DNA of 64,000 bases from Cristatella mucedo. Lineage: Eukaryota > Bryozoa > Phylactolaemata > Cristatellidae. Under the pieces are notes generated by a model. It did no database searches. It had not been told where the DNA came from and saw only the letters and a list, made by a program, of their open reading frames with translations. The position numbers were made by a program, and so were the translations under genes. Where the stretch lies: NCBI GenBank assembly GCA_009760855.2, contig WPIO01000055.1:858501-922500 (forward strand), read 5' to 3'. This document shows, in pieces, positions 35,881 to 63,599 of the stretch. Position 1 is the stretch's first letter; every line of letters starts with the position of its first letter.

Positions 35881-36639
35881 ACACTGACCTACCGCGCCAG
35901 CCTCAGTAACTCTTACCTACGTATGACCTATCACGCCGAGTTGTTATTTCCTGAATTGAAGCAGCTTTGTCATATTTTCAAGCCTCTTCAGATTATTAAT
36001 TAGCGATTCAATTTTTAACTTGGTTTGAAGAAAGAATACACACAGCTGATACATTCACGTATCGACTTTAGAGTGCGCTGCGGCAACGCTTAGGCTACGA
36101 AGACGTACCCTATCCTACGCACTGGTCTTGGAGCCTTGGGGCCTTTTCCAAGTCCCTAGCGGTCGCTGCGACTTTGTGAGTGCACTTAATTCGTCGAATT
36201 TCCTCCACGGCCGCTATCTGTTCGCTGCACGGAGGTGCCGAGTCTGTTTACCAACGAGCGCCCGCTAAGGGTCTGCGCTAGGAAGCAGTTCTCCGGCTTA
36301 AAGTGGAATTTATAATTCTCAATAACAATAATAATCGTAGTAATAAGCTTTTCTAGCACACTCCGAGAAAGAAATCTCTTTCTAGGGCACTTAATACGGT
36401 CTCCGGAACTAGAAGATGATATGCAGGATGTAGATGTAACCATATATCTATGCATGCGCTCGTCGAATGCCCTTGAAAATGAAGGACAACTCGAGCGCTG
36501 TAAGGGTGGTAGGGCAGAAAGGGAGTGTTACCACTGACCGAGCTGGCGAGCCCACCACCCTGACGGGCAATCTACCGTGGGGCAGAGCCAGGATTTTCAG
36601 GTTGGGAGTCAAGGTCGTCAACTCCAGGTTCCTCCGGAC

Positions 36640-36800
36640 ATAATCTTAACTACTTTAACAGCCTCATTTGCATAGCGACAGAGAGTCTTAACGGCTACGA
36701 CCGCCGCTTGCAGTCGGCAATATAGAATAGCCCAATTGCAGGATTCGAACCCATGAACTCGGTCGGGAAGAGCGAGCACCGGAGCTCCTGGGCTATCGCA
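36640..36800 (-). mobile_element. SINE2 (tRNA-derived)
   Basis: The minus strand has a tRNA-like 5' part with B-box GGGTTCGAATCC and the SINE2 body (CGCTATGCAAATGAGGCTG). Confidence 0.8.
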
Positions 36801-37472
36801 ACCTTTAAAATGAAATAGGTACCACATAAAAAAGTTTATGAAAGAATTAATAAATCTATTTGACTCGTTCTTTTCGCGTCTTCACAGTGATCCTGCCACT
36901 TGAGCCTGGGGAGTTTAGCCCCGGAATATAGTTACTTCCCTCTGTCCGTGGGGGGCGGGGAGGCAATTGCCCAGCTTCCATCTGACTCCGATACCAAACC
37001 TAGCCGCTTTTTACTTAATTTAGAAAAAACCATTTATAGGAGGGAAAGCAAAACTCAGAATGGTTTTATAAAATTCTCTTGCCAAACGAGCTTAAGGCTG
37101 TCATTTAATTAAAGCTTGTTAAAATGGGCTTTCTTCTCATTAGTAAGCGGCGGCTGGCAAATCAAAGATAACTTCCGCATACGGGACTATCTCAGATCCA
37201 TTCAAAACTACTCAGTACAATGTATATGTCGCAATTATGGAAGGTTAGCGTGGCTACCAATAATATAGACAAGTCGAACTAAGATAAGAATGACAAAATA
37301 ATACCAAACTGATAGATTAAGAATATTTAGCTTAACATTATAAATGTTTAAATTGTACAATACGATTTTTAGGAAAATGGTAATAACTGGTTGACAGACG
37401 TACTCTTCAGTGTGCCAGTAAAATTTCATATTCTGCGTTTCTCATAATAACAAATTTGTCAGGAATGTCGAC
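36801..37472. other. AT-rich spacer, no gene
   Basis: I see no gene or named repeat. Short frames only. Confidence 0.35.
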
Positions 37473-37830
37473 TCTCAGCTAGTTCTGCTGCATCTCTCTG
37501 CAGCATTTGATGCTAGTTATAATCGACTCCTTTTTGAGTGCCTTTCATCGCACCTGGGCATCGCAAGCACTGAGCTACCAAGTGTAGGGCCGTCGCGGTG
37601 GAAAATTTCAGGGCTTAGATATCGTAGGCCAAAGGTCACCGGATTAGCCTCTCAACTGCGGGTGGGGCATACCATCGATATTATCTAGGCTTCTCTTTCC
37701 ACGAACACTATTGAGCATGTTACTATTGACCATCCGATCGTGCTTCCTTTGCTGCAAATGCAACGTGCCTAGAAAGAGATTGAGTTCTCTAAGGGCTCTA
37801 TGTTAAATTTATTGTGATGATTATTATTAT
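37473..37830 (+). mobile_element. L2A LINE remnants
   Basis: 37473-37580 encodes a degraded RT block (LSAAFD, ...LSSHLGIAS); 37690-37830 is an L2A tail with AGAGATTGAGTTCTCT and an ATT end. The intervening part is diverged or unrelated. Confidence 0.75.
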
Positions 37831-38629
37831 AAGAGGTCAGAGATCTAACAACATAACCTCGAGCGGTCACTTCCACTACAAACGGCCCACGTCTCTATCA
37901 CTTACTTTTGCATTGGTCAGCCGTAGTAACTAATTTTCATTTCAAGTGCCACTTCCGTGTTATCCTCTAAATACAGTTTTATAAAAAAAAAATCGTGAGT
38001 TTTAAGGGAAATAGCTGCAGGACAACGACCGCACGCCAAGTCCATAGTAGCGCTTCTACGGCTATGCTATGCTAAGAAGGTATGCCGCCAATGGCCACTT
38101 TCCCTCGGCACTGAGGCCGGACTTCAAATAACCGCACCTTGCAATTCCAGCCGTCTTGTCCTGGACGACTTAGGGACGGCCATCGTTACACGGGTTGTAG
38201 CTCCTGTGAAATCATTAGGATTATTCAGCTCCCTTCACTCGCTCCGATTCGCTGGCTTCCGCTGCCACGTGCTTCCGCTTCTTCGAGACCGCCCGTGCGT
38301 GACCGGATCTCCATTTGTGCGCGGCGAATGACTCCTTGCAGCTTGACGGGATGTGCTAAAGTGTCACGGCTGCGTCGCGCGTCGCGCACCGGTTGCTTGC
38401 GCGGAGCTGCCGCCCGACCCAATTGAATGTCAGTGGCAGCTGGTCGCACGCGTAGCGTGCAGCAAGATGGTCGAGGCGGGGCAGCCGGTTGGAGGCTGCT
38501 CTTCCGGTGCCCGGCAGCTGCCGAGGCTACACGGCTAATAATGGCCGCTATTCACTGCACGCACGCGGCGCGCTGCGCCGGCGGCGGACGAACGTCGAAC
38601 TCAAGACTTTCTGGCTTTCGAGTGCTAGA
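37831..38629. other. downstream flank of the serine protease gene
   Basis: No recognised gene. GC content rises after 38.2 kb. The minus frame 38225-38449 is short, and I do not support it as an exon. Confidence 0.35.
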
Positions 38630-38639
38630 TTTATTTATT
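38630..38639 (-). terminator. overlapping AATAAA polyadenylation signals
   Basis: Two overlapping AATAAA hexamers on the minus strand (AATAAATAAA), about 46 bp past the protease stop codon, as expected for a short 3' UTR. Confidence 0.7.
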
Positions 38640-38684
38640 TCCTCGCGCAGACTCGAGCGGCGGTCTAGGGGCAGAGTTCCGCGA

Positions 38685-54776
<16,092 letters not shown>

Positions 54777-54864
54777 TCTCCGATCGGCCGATACGCAGCA
54801 GCAGCGGCAGCGGTGGCAGCAGCGGCGGCGGCAGCGAGCGGACCGCGACTGCGGTGACTCGGTG

Positions 54865-54872
54865 CTATTTAA
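54865..54872 (-). promoter_or_regulatory. TATA-like box of the serine protease gene
   Basis: TTAAATAG on the minus strand, 89 bp upstream of the protease ATG, in a GC-rich setting. A start about 30 bp downstream would give a 5' UTR of about 60 nt. Position-based inference only. Confidence 0.45.
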
Positions 54873-55940
54873 GGCGCCGAGCGGCGGCGGGCCGAGCGAG
54901 CCAGCTTGCTCGGCCGAAGCGTGAGATCCGAAGGGCCAGCTGCTGCTGCTGCTGCCGCCGCTGCTGCCGCTCCTTCCGCCGCCGCTGATAGCAGCAGCTG
55001 CGGGCCGCCGCGCCGAAGCGTCCGCGCCCGGCCAAAGTGTGCGTCTCGGCAAACATCGAGCAGCCCGCCGCCGGCGCTAGGTGTACTCGGTCAGGTGCTC
55101 GCGCGGACGGACGCTATCTGGCGCGCCGCGCCCGCTGTATCTGCTGACGTCAGTGGGTCGCGCTCATGGCGGCTTCGCGCTCGCGTGCGCGCGCGGAGCG
55201 GTGCCTGGTAGCGTCTGTCATGGGGCCAGCCGGCTGACCCTACCTTGACCTTGACGGTCTAGGCCGGCGGTGCCTGGACCGCCTTGGCTCCTTGGCCCGT
55301 GCATGCGCACGGCCTGGGGAAGGGCATATGCTAGGTAGAGGCGCGATAATAGCTACCTTACCCCACTGATGGGGCCGCGTTGTGATGGTCTCTACACGGT
55401 TCTGAGCCAGGTGCGGGCTGATGCATGCCGGGTCTGTTTCATTCGCCGTCGATGCGAGCGGCCGCACGGCGAGTCTCGCTCAATCGTGCTAAAAGCAGTC
55501 TTGAAATAAAATGAACTTAACTGAACTTGACTTAAATAAACCAATTTCCAGTTACAAAACTGTGACGAATCTGCATCTTGCAGTGAGCGTTTAGAACAGA
55601 AGAGCAGCAAATGAATAAAAGTTAGCATGCAATGACTATGCAGTAATAAAAGTGACCGCGCCAAAACGTTCATAAATGAGTAGATGCTTTAGATTTGTAG
55701 CTCTATTGCATATCGCTTTCTCGAAGAAGCTGACACACATAATTGCCAATAATGTTTTCTTATATTATCCTTTGTAACGACGATATAAGTTGAGTATAAC
55801 TCGGTGAAAGCGCTCGCTCGCTTCTATGAGTACGCGCTCTCATGTTCTCGAAGCATTTTTTAAGATGAACATCTAGGATATGGACTTTGAAGGACATACT
55901 ATCAAGTGTATTATTATTCTTCTTCTTTTTGCCATTTAGG
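54873..55940. other. upstream region of the protease gene
   Basis: GC-rich to about 55.25 kb with GCC/CTG runs, then AT-richer. No gene is recognised on either strand. Confidence 0.35.
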
Positions 55941-55944
55941 GATA

Positions 55945-56112
55945 AATAAATACTAGCTAATTTAACAGCCTCTTTTTGTATAGCGACAGAAAGGCCTTTA
56001 CGGCTATCACCACCGCTTGCAGTGGCGATAAAGGATCGCCCACCACAGGATTCGAACCCACGACCTCGGGGCCGAGGTCGTGAAAAGCAACCACCTTACC
56101 TAGTGAGCCAAT
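55945..56112 (-). mobile_element. SINE2, best-preserved copy
   Basis: The minus strand reads TGGCTCACTAGGTAAGG (A-box region), GTGGGTTCGAATCCTG (B-box), then GGCGATCCTTTATCGCCACT, GCAAGCGGTGGTGATAGCCG and a tail GGCTGTTAAATTAGCTAG. A good consensus seed. Confidence 0.87.
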
Positions 56113-56139
56113 ATTATGAAAATTCGAACGCCGGGGTCT

Positions 56140-56255
56140 TGACCCTGGGGTAAGGTGCTCACTCTTCATGACCAATGTCGAAGGTTCGAGCCCTACAGAG
56201 AACGATCCTTTATTACCCACTGCAAGCGGTGGTTGTAGCCGTTTATGCTCTTTTG
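56140..56255 (+). mobile_element. SINE2, partial, opposite strand
   Basis: GGTAAGGTGCTCACT, GAAGGTTCGAGCCC (B-box), GATCCTTTATTACCCACTGC and GCGGTGGTTGTAGCCG. Lies head-to-head with the copy at 55945-56112. Confidence 0.82.
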
Positions 56256-56314
56256 CCGCTGTATATTAGTTTGAAAAACTGCTCGGTATAGTTTAAAAAA
56301 ATACATTAATATAA

Positions 56315-56440
56315 TTAATTTGTTAAGAGCCATAAGATAACTTTATATCGATGCAGGCGCTTCACGTACGCCGCATGGCTCGAACTCACTGCCTCGGTCG
56401 CTAAAGGCAAGCACCTCAGCCGATTGGGCAAAGCCCATTA
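56315..56440 (-). mobile_element. SINE1 (tRNA-derived)
   Basis: Contains GGCTCGAACTCACTGCC (B-box side) and CACCTCAGCCGATTGGGC (A-box side) as read on the plus strand. The tail is diverged. Confidence 0.72.
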
Positions 56441-57120
56441 GCAACGGAATTAATTAAAGCCGCTCTAAAGTTTTTCCCCTTCAATGTCTGGGCAAATTCG
56501 TCGCACGCTATACGACCTCCGCAGTCCGATAAGAAGATTCCCGTTTGACCTTTGGCCCCGACAGCTATACTGTTTGCACAGCTATAAGCTTGGGTGCTGC
56601 CCACGTGAGTGCTGCCGACGCTAGAGGAGCCATAACGAGGGCCCGATGCTGGCGTCCTAACTCGAAACGCAGCGGCGGCGGCCGCGGTGCTAGCGCCTCC
56701 CCAGGGTCTCCGTCGGTGGCGTCGGGTGGCGCCCGTGGCGTCAGCACCTTCCGGCGGCGGTTCCCTTTTGATGTTATTCGCCCTTGAGAGAGCACGCTCT
56801 GCTTTGGACCCGTCCTGCGCTCGCGACGGTGCGCCCTGGCTTTCCGGTCGAGAAATAAAGCGAAGCGAACCTCGGAAGCACCCGACTGGGAAGGACGTTT
56901 TACTAGTGACCACGTGACCTGTCACGTGACCTGGTGCCGAGCTTTCGTGGATGAGGCGCCCGCGTCTCGGCACTCGTACCGTAGTCCTCTCTCTGAGGTC
57001 TCAGCGCTGAGCGGTCGTGCCGTCACGGGCGCGAAGCAGCAGCGGCAGCAGCGCGGCGGCGGCTTCGAGGCCCCTGCGGTGCGACCAGCGTTGTAGAATT
57101 GTCGAGCGCAGCCTGCGGTC
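56441..57120. other. GC-rich stretch, no resolved gene
   Basis: Minus frame 56416-56973 overlaps the SINE and plus frames. No domain found. Confidence 0.3.
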
Positions 57121-57129
57121 GTCTTGGGC

Positions 57130-57345
57130 TATTGTCATTGAATGCGTGCTGACACTGTGCCTGCAGCCACTAAACGTATTTGCATGGTGACCCTGTGCAT
57201 GTCAGCCTTAACCGTGTTATGCTTGTTTCTTACTGAGCATGCTACCGCTAGCCATTCGTCCGTGTTTCTTTTGCAGCAAATATAAGGAGCCTAAAAAGAG
57301 ATTTAGTTCTCTGAGGGCGCCATATCAAAGGTATTAATATTGTAT
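57130..57345 (+). mobile_element. L2A LINE 3' tail fragment
   Basis: GCGTGCTGACACTGTGCCTG, then GCAGCAAATATAAGGAGCC and the hairpin AGAGATTTAGTTCTCTGAGG. Confidence 0.87.
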
Positions 57346-57689
57346 TATCATTCACACAGATTAGGAAATAGTTTTGGAAGCCGTCTAAGAGTGGAATGCT
57401 CATTTGCTGAGCCTAAGGCGGTGCCTCAAAGGCGACTCACTCAGAATTCTTACGTAACTTGACCTAAACACGCTAGCAGTGTCTCTCTGGAGACAGTAGC
57501 AGACCGGAAGCTGCGCGCCTCGGCAGAGACTCTTCCGCCCCAGCTAGAATTTCCCATTTCGAAGAGCCCTAAGCTCTGCAACAAAAGGTGCCTTTCTAAC
57601 AAAGAACAAGAAAAGGTGCCTTTCTAGGCCCGGAGCCTTTCTAAAAAAGAACAATTAAATAATAGAGGAATTTACCGAGCGCGCCTTTA

Positions 57690-58110
<421 letters not shown>

Positions 58111-58749
58111 AATTTGGAAGACATTAACAAAGGCCTTCTCACGGAACGCCCGCCGCTGGGCTGTCCTATTCAGACCTGTCCGGAAAGTATTTACCTCCTC
58201 AAGATTTTTAAAGACGTGATTGTTGCCTTAAAGCTAGAAACAGACCGTGAGCATTAGCGCCGAGTGAGCGCTGCACTGGCAGCCTTTCCAGTCCCCCAAA
58301 AAAAAAGAAAATGGTTCTCTTGCCGTTAGGAATCTCCTCGAATCGGAGCGTCCAAGTCGCGCTGCCACACAAGCCTCGAGAGACGTCCTCAACAACTCAA
58401 CAAGCTCTCTAAGCACGGAGCATCGCTCTGCGATATGGCGCCTGTTCGTTGCCTGCAGCTGGGTGGTGTGCCTACAAGTGAGGGGGAGGGGTCGGGGGGA
58501 GGGAAGCGGCTGGAAAAAGTCGGCAAAGAACGATTGCAAATTTTGGTTGTGGCAGCTCAACCGCAGTGAGGTCGCCCCTTCATTTAAATCATTGAATTGG
58601 TGTGGCCGGCGGCTTTGTGCCGCCTTCCCTCCTTCTATGCTCCTCTGATAATATCTCTGCTCTTCTGACTCGTATCCACACGTTGCGGAATAAATGCCGC
58701 CCATAGAACATTGCGGTCGCTGTAAGATATATATATACATGAATAAATA
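58111..58749. other. no recognised gene
   Basis: Minus frame 58234-58836 runs into the microsatellite and has no domain. Confidence 0.35.
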
Positions 58750-58784
58750 CATACACACACACACACACACACGCACACAGACAG

Positions 58785-58850
<66 letters not shown>

Positions 58851-58920
58851 GTATACATATATTTATGTGTGTGCGTGTTTCTGTCTGTGTGCGTGTGTGT
58901 GTGTATTTGTGTTTGTGTGC
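58750..58920. repeat. palindromic CA/TG microsatellite
   Basis: Left arm (58750-58800) contains ACGCACACAGACAGAAACAC; right arm (58866-58910) contains its exact complement GTGTTTCTGTCTGTGTGCGT. Pure CA and a short TA core lie between. Confidence 0.88.
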
Positions 58921-58930
58921 ATGTAGAGGC

Positions 58931-58931
<1 letters not shown>

Positions 58932-58982
<51 letters not shown>
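58932..58982. repeat. (TA)n microsatellite
   Basis: About 50 bp of pure TA, followed by TTTATTTATT. Confidence 0.95.
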
Positions 58983-58986
<4 letters not shown>

Positions 58987-59094
58987 TTATTTGAGTAAAA
59001 GTATTCATCTGTCCTTTCAATCCGTCAGTTTTTATGGGTGAGAAGCTATCTGATAAATAATCTCTAGCTAGATTTGCGTGTCTACTTTGCTAAA

Positions 59095-59632
59095 CGAGCT
59101 AGGATAGCTGCCGATTGATAAACAGATACCGAGAAAAGTTCTTACACTGACCCACAAGGCCCACCATGGCTTGGCTCCTTCATACCTAGCTGAACTGCTG
59201 CACCAGTTTCAGCCTGTTCGTGCCCTCAGGTCCTGTTTGGACAATCAATTAGCTGTTCCTTTCCTCCGTTTAAAGACCGTTGGCGACAGAAGCTTTAGCT
59301 CTGAGGGCCTGAAGGTCTGAATCTCTGTGGAAGTCACTTCCACGATTCTTTCGCTACGACGACTACTTTCCTGATGCCGACTATGGCTCATCCTTTTCAG
59401 TGGTCATGAGCTGCTTCTTCCACGCTAATCACTTCCTCAACTGCTCTCCTGAACTCTGCTATGTTTCTCACTTTGTCTTTGCTGCATGAGATAAAGCCTG
59501 TTGGCTACCGATTGCGTACCGAAAGCCGCTCAGGCTGAGAGTGTGCTATACAAAACTCTCCTGCGTAACAAAAACGTAGTCTTTTTGGAGTTACAGACGG
59601 AGATACATTGCATTACATTATACAAAACCACG
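59095..59632 (+). mobile_element. L2B LINE 3' end, best-preserved tail
   Basis: Encodes DPQGPPWLGSFIPS-like then LAELLHQFQPVRALRSCLDN; 3' UTR with TCTGCTATGTTTCTCAC and GTTGGCTACCGATTGCGTAC; ends in an ACATTGCATTACATTA tail. Confidence 0.88.
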
Positions 59633-59848
59633 GCTAATGAATAAGTGCTGTTTCCTCTTCGACAGGCTCCTTCAAAGGAAACAGTGCTCGCTGCATCCAA
59701 TCGCGTCCCCTCTTTCGCGATGAATACTTGGATTCCTTGTACAACATTTGCGCCTCTGTTTTCTGTCTCCTCTTCACTCCAGCGTGGACGTACTCGCCGA
59801 GGTAGTTCGATGATGATAAATGAATAAACAAAAAAATAAATTTATATG

Positions 59849-59856
<8 letters not shown>

Positions 59857-59945
<89 letters not shown>

Positions 59946-59955
59946 GTATATATAC

Positions 59956-60001
<46 letters not shown>
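59857..60001. repeat. (CA)n-(TA)n compound microsatellite
   Basis: About 82 bp of CA followed by about 60 bp of TA. Confidence 0.97.
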
Positions 60002-60005
<4 letters not shown>

Positions 60006-60689
60006 CTTGGATCAACCTTAATGTCCGATGTGCGGCACCCCAGTGTGTGAATACGACTAGTAAGAGTCCTCAACTAGCTAGCATTTTGGCAAATAACCGT
60101 TACGAACGCCGGTGCGTATTCACACGCAGAGCTTGATACCTCCTTTGACGCAAAGAAGGCTGAATGATAGATCAATGAACACCCGAATACGTGTTTAGGA
60201 TGATGGCAGAGATTTTCGAATGTCAAATTAAAACTTTAACCAATTACTGCTATTTCCGTCATATGCACCACAGAGGTGGCGAGTTTGATTGACAAAAATA
60301 GAGCATTATTTTTTATAATAAGAATTCTTTGAAAGTTCAGTTCACAAGCAAAGATTGTTTTGGCGGGTCAATCCTTCTGCTTTGAGGCATAGCAGTTGAT
60401 GGTAAGTTCTAAAGCTAAAAACAGTGTGAATGATTTTTTCCGAACTTGCAGAAGAGGTGAAAAACAAAGAGCCACAGTGCATCTCACACGTTGGTCACGG
60501 CTGAATGCACATTCGTGGATCCCGAAAGACAGCGACGTGACGTATTTTCTTATAGAAACAATGCAGCAAGACCTACTCAAATCCGTCGTGAGGACACAAG
60601 TTATTCCATCAAGCTGAGTCAACGTGTCAGGAGTCATTCTTGCAAACTTATATTTACTTGCATTTAAGCGATCCTCGAAGGTGTCCCAC
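60002..60689. other. 3' flank of the second protease-like exon
   Basis: No recognised gene. Likely includes the 3' UTR of the gene whose last exon is at 60690-60854. No AATAAA is seen on the minus strand in the first 50 bp after the stop. Confidence 0.35.
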
Positions 60690-60854
60690 TTATAAACCTG
60701 TCTTGGATCTAATCCATTCGCGTTGTTTGATGATATTTTTATACTGTGTCCCTTTTGGCTGTCGAGGGTGTGCCTTCGCTACAAAATATCCCACATCACT
60801 GACGACATACGCTCCGTCTGCTCGGGCGCACATAAGCGGGCGTCCGGAATAGCC
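60690..60854 (-). pseudogene. last exon of a second S1 protease-like gene, altered serine loop
   Basis: Acceptor CTTTTCTAG, then 54 codons and TAA: exactly the length of exon 6 of the protease at 38.7 kb, with about 24 of 54 residues the same (for example RxDGAYV, WIR/WIQ and the final TGL). The loop reads GYSGRP instead of GDSGGP: the Ser is kept, but Asp194, which stabilises the active enzyme, is Tyr, and Gly197 is Arg. The Cys of the VSxGxLxC stretch is also lost. Either a non-catalytic homologue or a decaying copy that has not yet gained a stop. Other exons would lie at higher coordinates, mostly outside the window. Confidence 0.75.
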
Positions 60855-61109
60855 CTAGAAAAGCAGACGATCCTTCGATGACACTGGAGTCTGAGCCACA
60901 AACATTCTGCAGCCGCGGAACCGCGGCTAAAAACAGATTCAGATAACAGATTCAATAACAGCCCAGAAGTTAAGCGCTGAATGGAAAAAATCTCGAGCGA
61001 TCTTGAGAAGAGGGCGCTGCCAGCCGGGTATCGCTACTAAGAGCTACGCGTACTTCAGCTTTCACGCCAAGGCACGCATGAACTGCACAGAATTTAGAAT
61101 CTTTGAAAT
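60855..61109. other. intron of the second protease-like gene, if intact
   Basis: No upstream S1 exon was recognised here. Confidence 0.3.
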
Positions 61110-61480
61110 AAATAATAATGATAATACAATTTTATAGAGTTCTCAAAGGACCTAATATATTTCCAGGTACTTTACATGTGCCGCAAAGGAATCATGATCG
61201 AATGGTCAGTGGTAGCAAGCACAATGTCAACAAGCATAACGTGAATGGAGGTGCCATGCAAAGGGTCAGAATGCAAATATTGCCAGCGGCAGCACACAGG
61301 ATCGGCGTACAAGCATAAGCGTACAAGAATAGGCATACAAACGACGACTCACATGGACCTCCAAAACACCGTGATAAATAAATGAATTTTAGCTTCTGTT
61401 TAAATGTCGAGTCACGGGATGTCGAGACGCCCGTCAGAAGTGACTTCCATGCTTTGAGAGAATACAGAATGTGATACAAA
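61110..61480 (-). mobile_element. diverged L2A LINE 3' fragment
   Basis: An AATAATGATAATACAA tail, GAGTTCTCAAAGGACC hairpin remnant, 3' UTR and KAWKSLLTGVSTSRD-like C-terminus on the minus strand. Confidence 0.8.
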
Positions 61481-61491
61481 TACAATGTAAT

Positions 61492-61625
61492 TCATGGGTT
61501 GGTCTAGCGGTTAAGGGGCTCGCCCCGACTAAGGCCTGGCTGAGGTCGTGGGCTCGAGCCCCGAGGCACATGTGAAGCACCTGAATAGAGATTAAGTTCT
61601 CTCAGGGTCCTATACAAAAATTAAT
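61492..61625 (+). mobile_element. SINE1, complete copy
   Basis: A-box region TGGTCTAGCGGTTAAGG, B-box GGGCTCGAGCCCC, then the LINE-like tail CACCTGAATAGAGATTAAG and TTCTCTCAGGGTCCTATAC. Confidence 0.88.
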
Positions 61626-61760
61626 AAAATTCATTTGTATAGCACTCCAAAAGAAATTAATCTCTATCCAGGTGCTTCACGTGTGCCTCAGGGCTCGAGC
61701 CGGCGACCTCAGCCAGACCTTAGTAGGGACGATCACGTTAGTCACTGTGTCAAACCGGTT
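61626..61760 (-). mobile_element. SINE1, inverted neighbour
   Basis: Tail-to-tail with the preceding copy. The plus strand reads TTTGTATAGCACTCC, AAATTAATCTCTATCCAGG, GGGCTCGAGCC and GTCACTGTGTCAAACC. Confidence 0.87.
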
Positions 61761-62514
61761 GAAAGTGACTTTAAATAAGCTGCTCAAGACACCCAAGCGA
61801 AGGTGCTCAGGTGCATGCTTAAAGCTAAAATTACGACAGGCTGCATGAACCAAGCTTGCGGGCTGCCCAAAGTCATTGCGAGCGACGTCACGACTCGAAA
61901 GCGACGGAAGTGACGTCACGATTGGCGAGCGACGGAAATATCGCGAACAATGTCTCTGAGGATGGGCCACCAATCGCGATTCCGCACCGCTTTAGCTTTG
62001 AGCCGCTCGCCTCGGCTCTCGAGCTGGAGACGCATTTTTGCACTGCTCGACCTTTTCCTCGCACGCACGCACGCATGTAAACCGTGCATTACGAGTGGAG
62101 TCCCAGAGAAAAGGGGCTAGGATGACGCATGCGCCGCCGCCGCTCGCACACCCTCATTCACGCAGAGCTTCGGCAGGTCGCCGAACTGGCGGAGTGCCCA
62201 CTTAGCGTGGCATTCGCGCTCCGACGCTCCGAGTTCAGAGTTCAGGCTCTCGGCCTACTCCGAGCCACTATCGAAGCCTTTCGCTTAGCTGATTCCGCTT
62301 GCAACCTGCAGGTTGGCTGATCATCCGACACCGTGGCCGTCACTGGCTGACGAGTCATCGGCATAAGAGTGCTGCATGGGTCAAGGTTACGCGTGAGCTA
62401 AACAACGCCTGAGCGACAAACGACGAGTGACACTCTCGAGGCGATGTGGCGACGTCGCTCAGCCTCGTTCTAATTCCCTCAATCTCGAGCTTATACTCTC
62501 AAAAATAATAGTAA
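61761..62514. other. no recognised gene
   Basis: GC-richer, with overlapping short frames (62129-62320 plus, 61888-62076 minus). Nothing is supported. Confidence 0.35.
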
Positions 62515-62600
62515 TAATAATAGTAGTACCTGCGTATAGCGATCTCACTCAGAGAACTGAATCTCTTTTTGGGCACTGTAAAGATGGTGTGTAGAAAGCA
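62515..62600 (-). mobile_element. L2A tail remnant
   Basis: AATAATAGTAGTACC then CTCAGAGAACTGAATCTC, the complement of the L2A tail hairpin. Confidence 0.7.
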
Positions 62601-62959
62601 TTACCAAATGACTGGTGGAAACATCCGCAAGCAGCAGGCGTAGTTTAACGTACATGCCCACGAAGAACGAATCCCAATGAATTACCAATTAACTCCGGAA
62701 TCTTCGAAACCCCACCCGTTCACGCTCAGCATAGCCTTTGCTAAAAAAGAGATGTTGCTTACAAACAGCTCGCGTCACGCCACCTCGTCGATGAGTCCCG
62801 TCGAGAGAGCGACCGTACGCTTTGACTCACGTATCAGCTAGCGTTCGAGCTCGCCAAGGCACGCCGATCAGTAGTTAAACTGCAGTGCTGTGTAACGGCC
62901 CACAGCTACACAAACCCGGCGCGTCTGACCCCTCAGAGGACGAACAAATTACTACATAA

Positions 62960-63110
62960 AAATAATGCATTTGCATGGCGCCTTCGAAGAACGTAATCTC
63001 TTTCCAGGCACTTACAGATGCTTCACAGAAAGCATAATATAATGATTGATGGTAATACACGCTAGCAGCCGACGTAGTGTGAGCAGGCACATGCACACGA
63101 AGCTCTCAAG
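62960..63110 (-). mobile_element. L2-type LINE 3' tail, diverged
   Basis: Starts TTTGCATGGCGCCTTCGAAG then AACGTAATCTCTTTCCAGGC, the plus-strand view of a hairpin tail like L2A. Confidence 0.65.
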
Positions 63111-63164
63111 ACTACAGTCGAAGCACTACTGGAAATTCAATCGAGTTTGACGTTTGGTTTCGAT

Positions 63165-63320
63165 GCCGGTCTAGTTTGGCACAAGGTAAAGGCACTCGCC
63201 TTTAGTAACCAAGGTCACGGTGAATGCATTTGGTTACAGCGATCTTGGGCTCGAACCCTGTGGCATGTATACAGCGCCTGGATAGATAATTAGTTATCTT
63301 AAGGTACTATACAAATGGGT
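63165..63320 (+). mobile_element. SINE1, diverged copy
   Basis: GGTCTAGTTTGGCACAAGG, an internal duplication (GGTAAAGGCACTCGCC and a longer spacer), B-box GGGCTCGAACCC, tail GCGCCTGGATAGATAATTAG. Confidence 0.75.
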
Positions 63321-63392
63321 TATACATGTATATAAATACTCACACAAATATATTTTACATATCTAAAGTATAATATATGATATGATAATACA

Positions 63393-63578
<186 letters not shown>

Positions 63579-63599
63579 GATAATGTATATTAACGCAAT

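Noticed and set aside
36733-36800. Possible tRNA gene
   Set aside because: It has A- and B-box-like motifs but no full cloverleaf, and is followed by the SINE2 body. The same holds for the other SINE2 and SINE1 copies.
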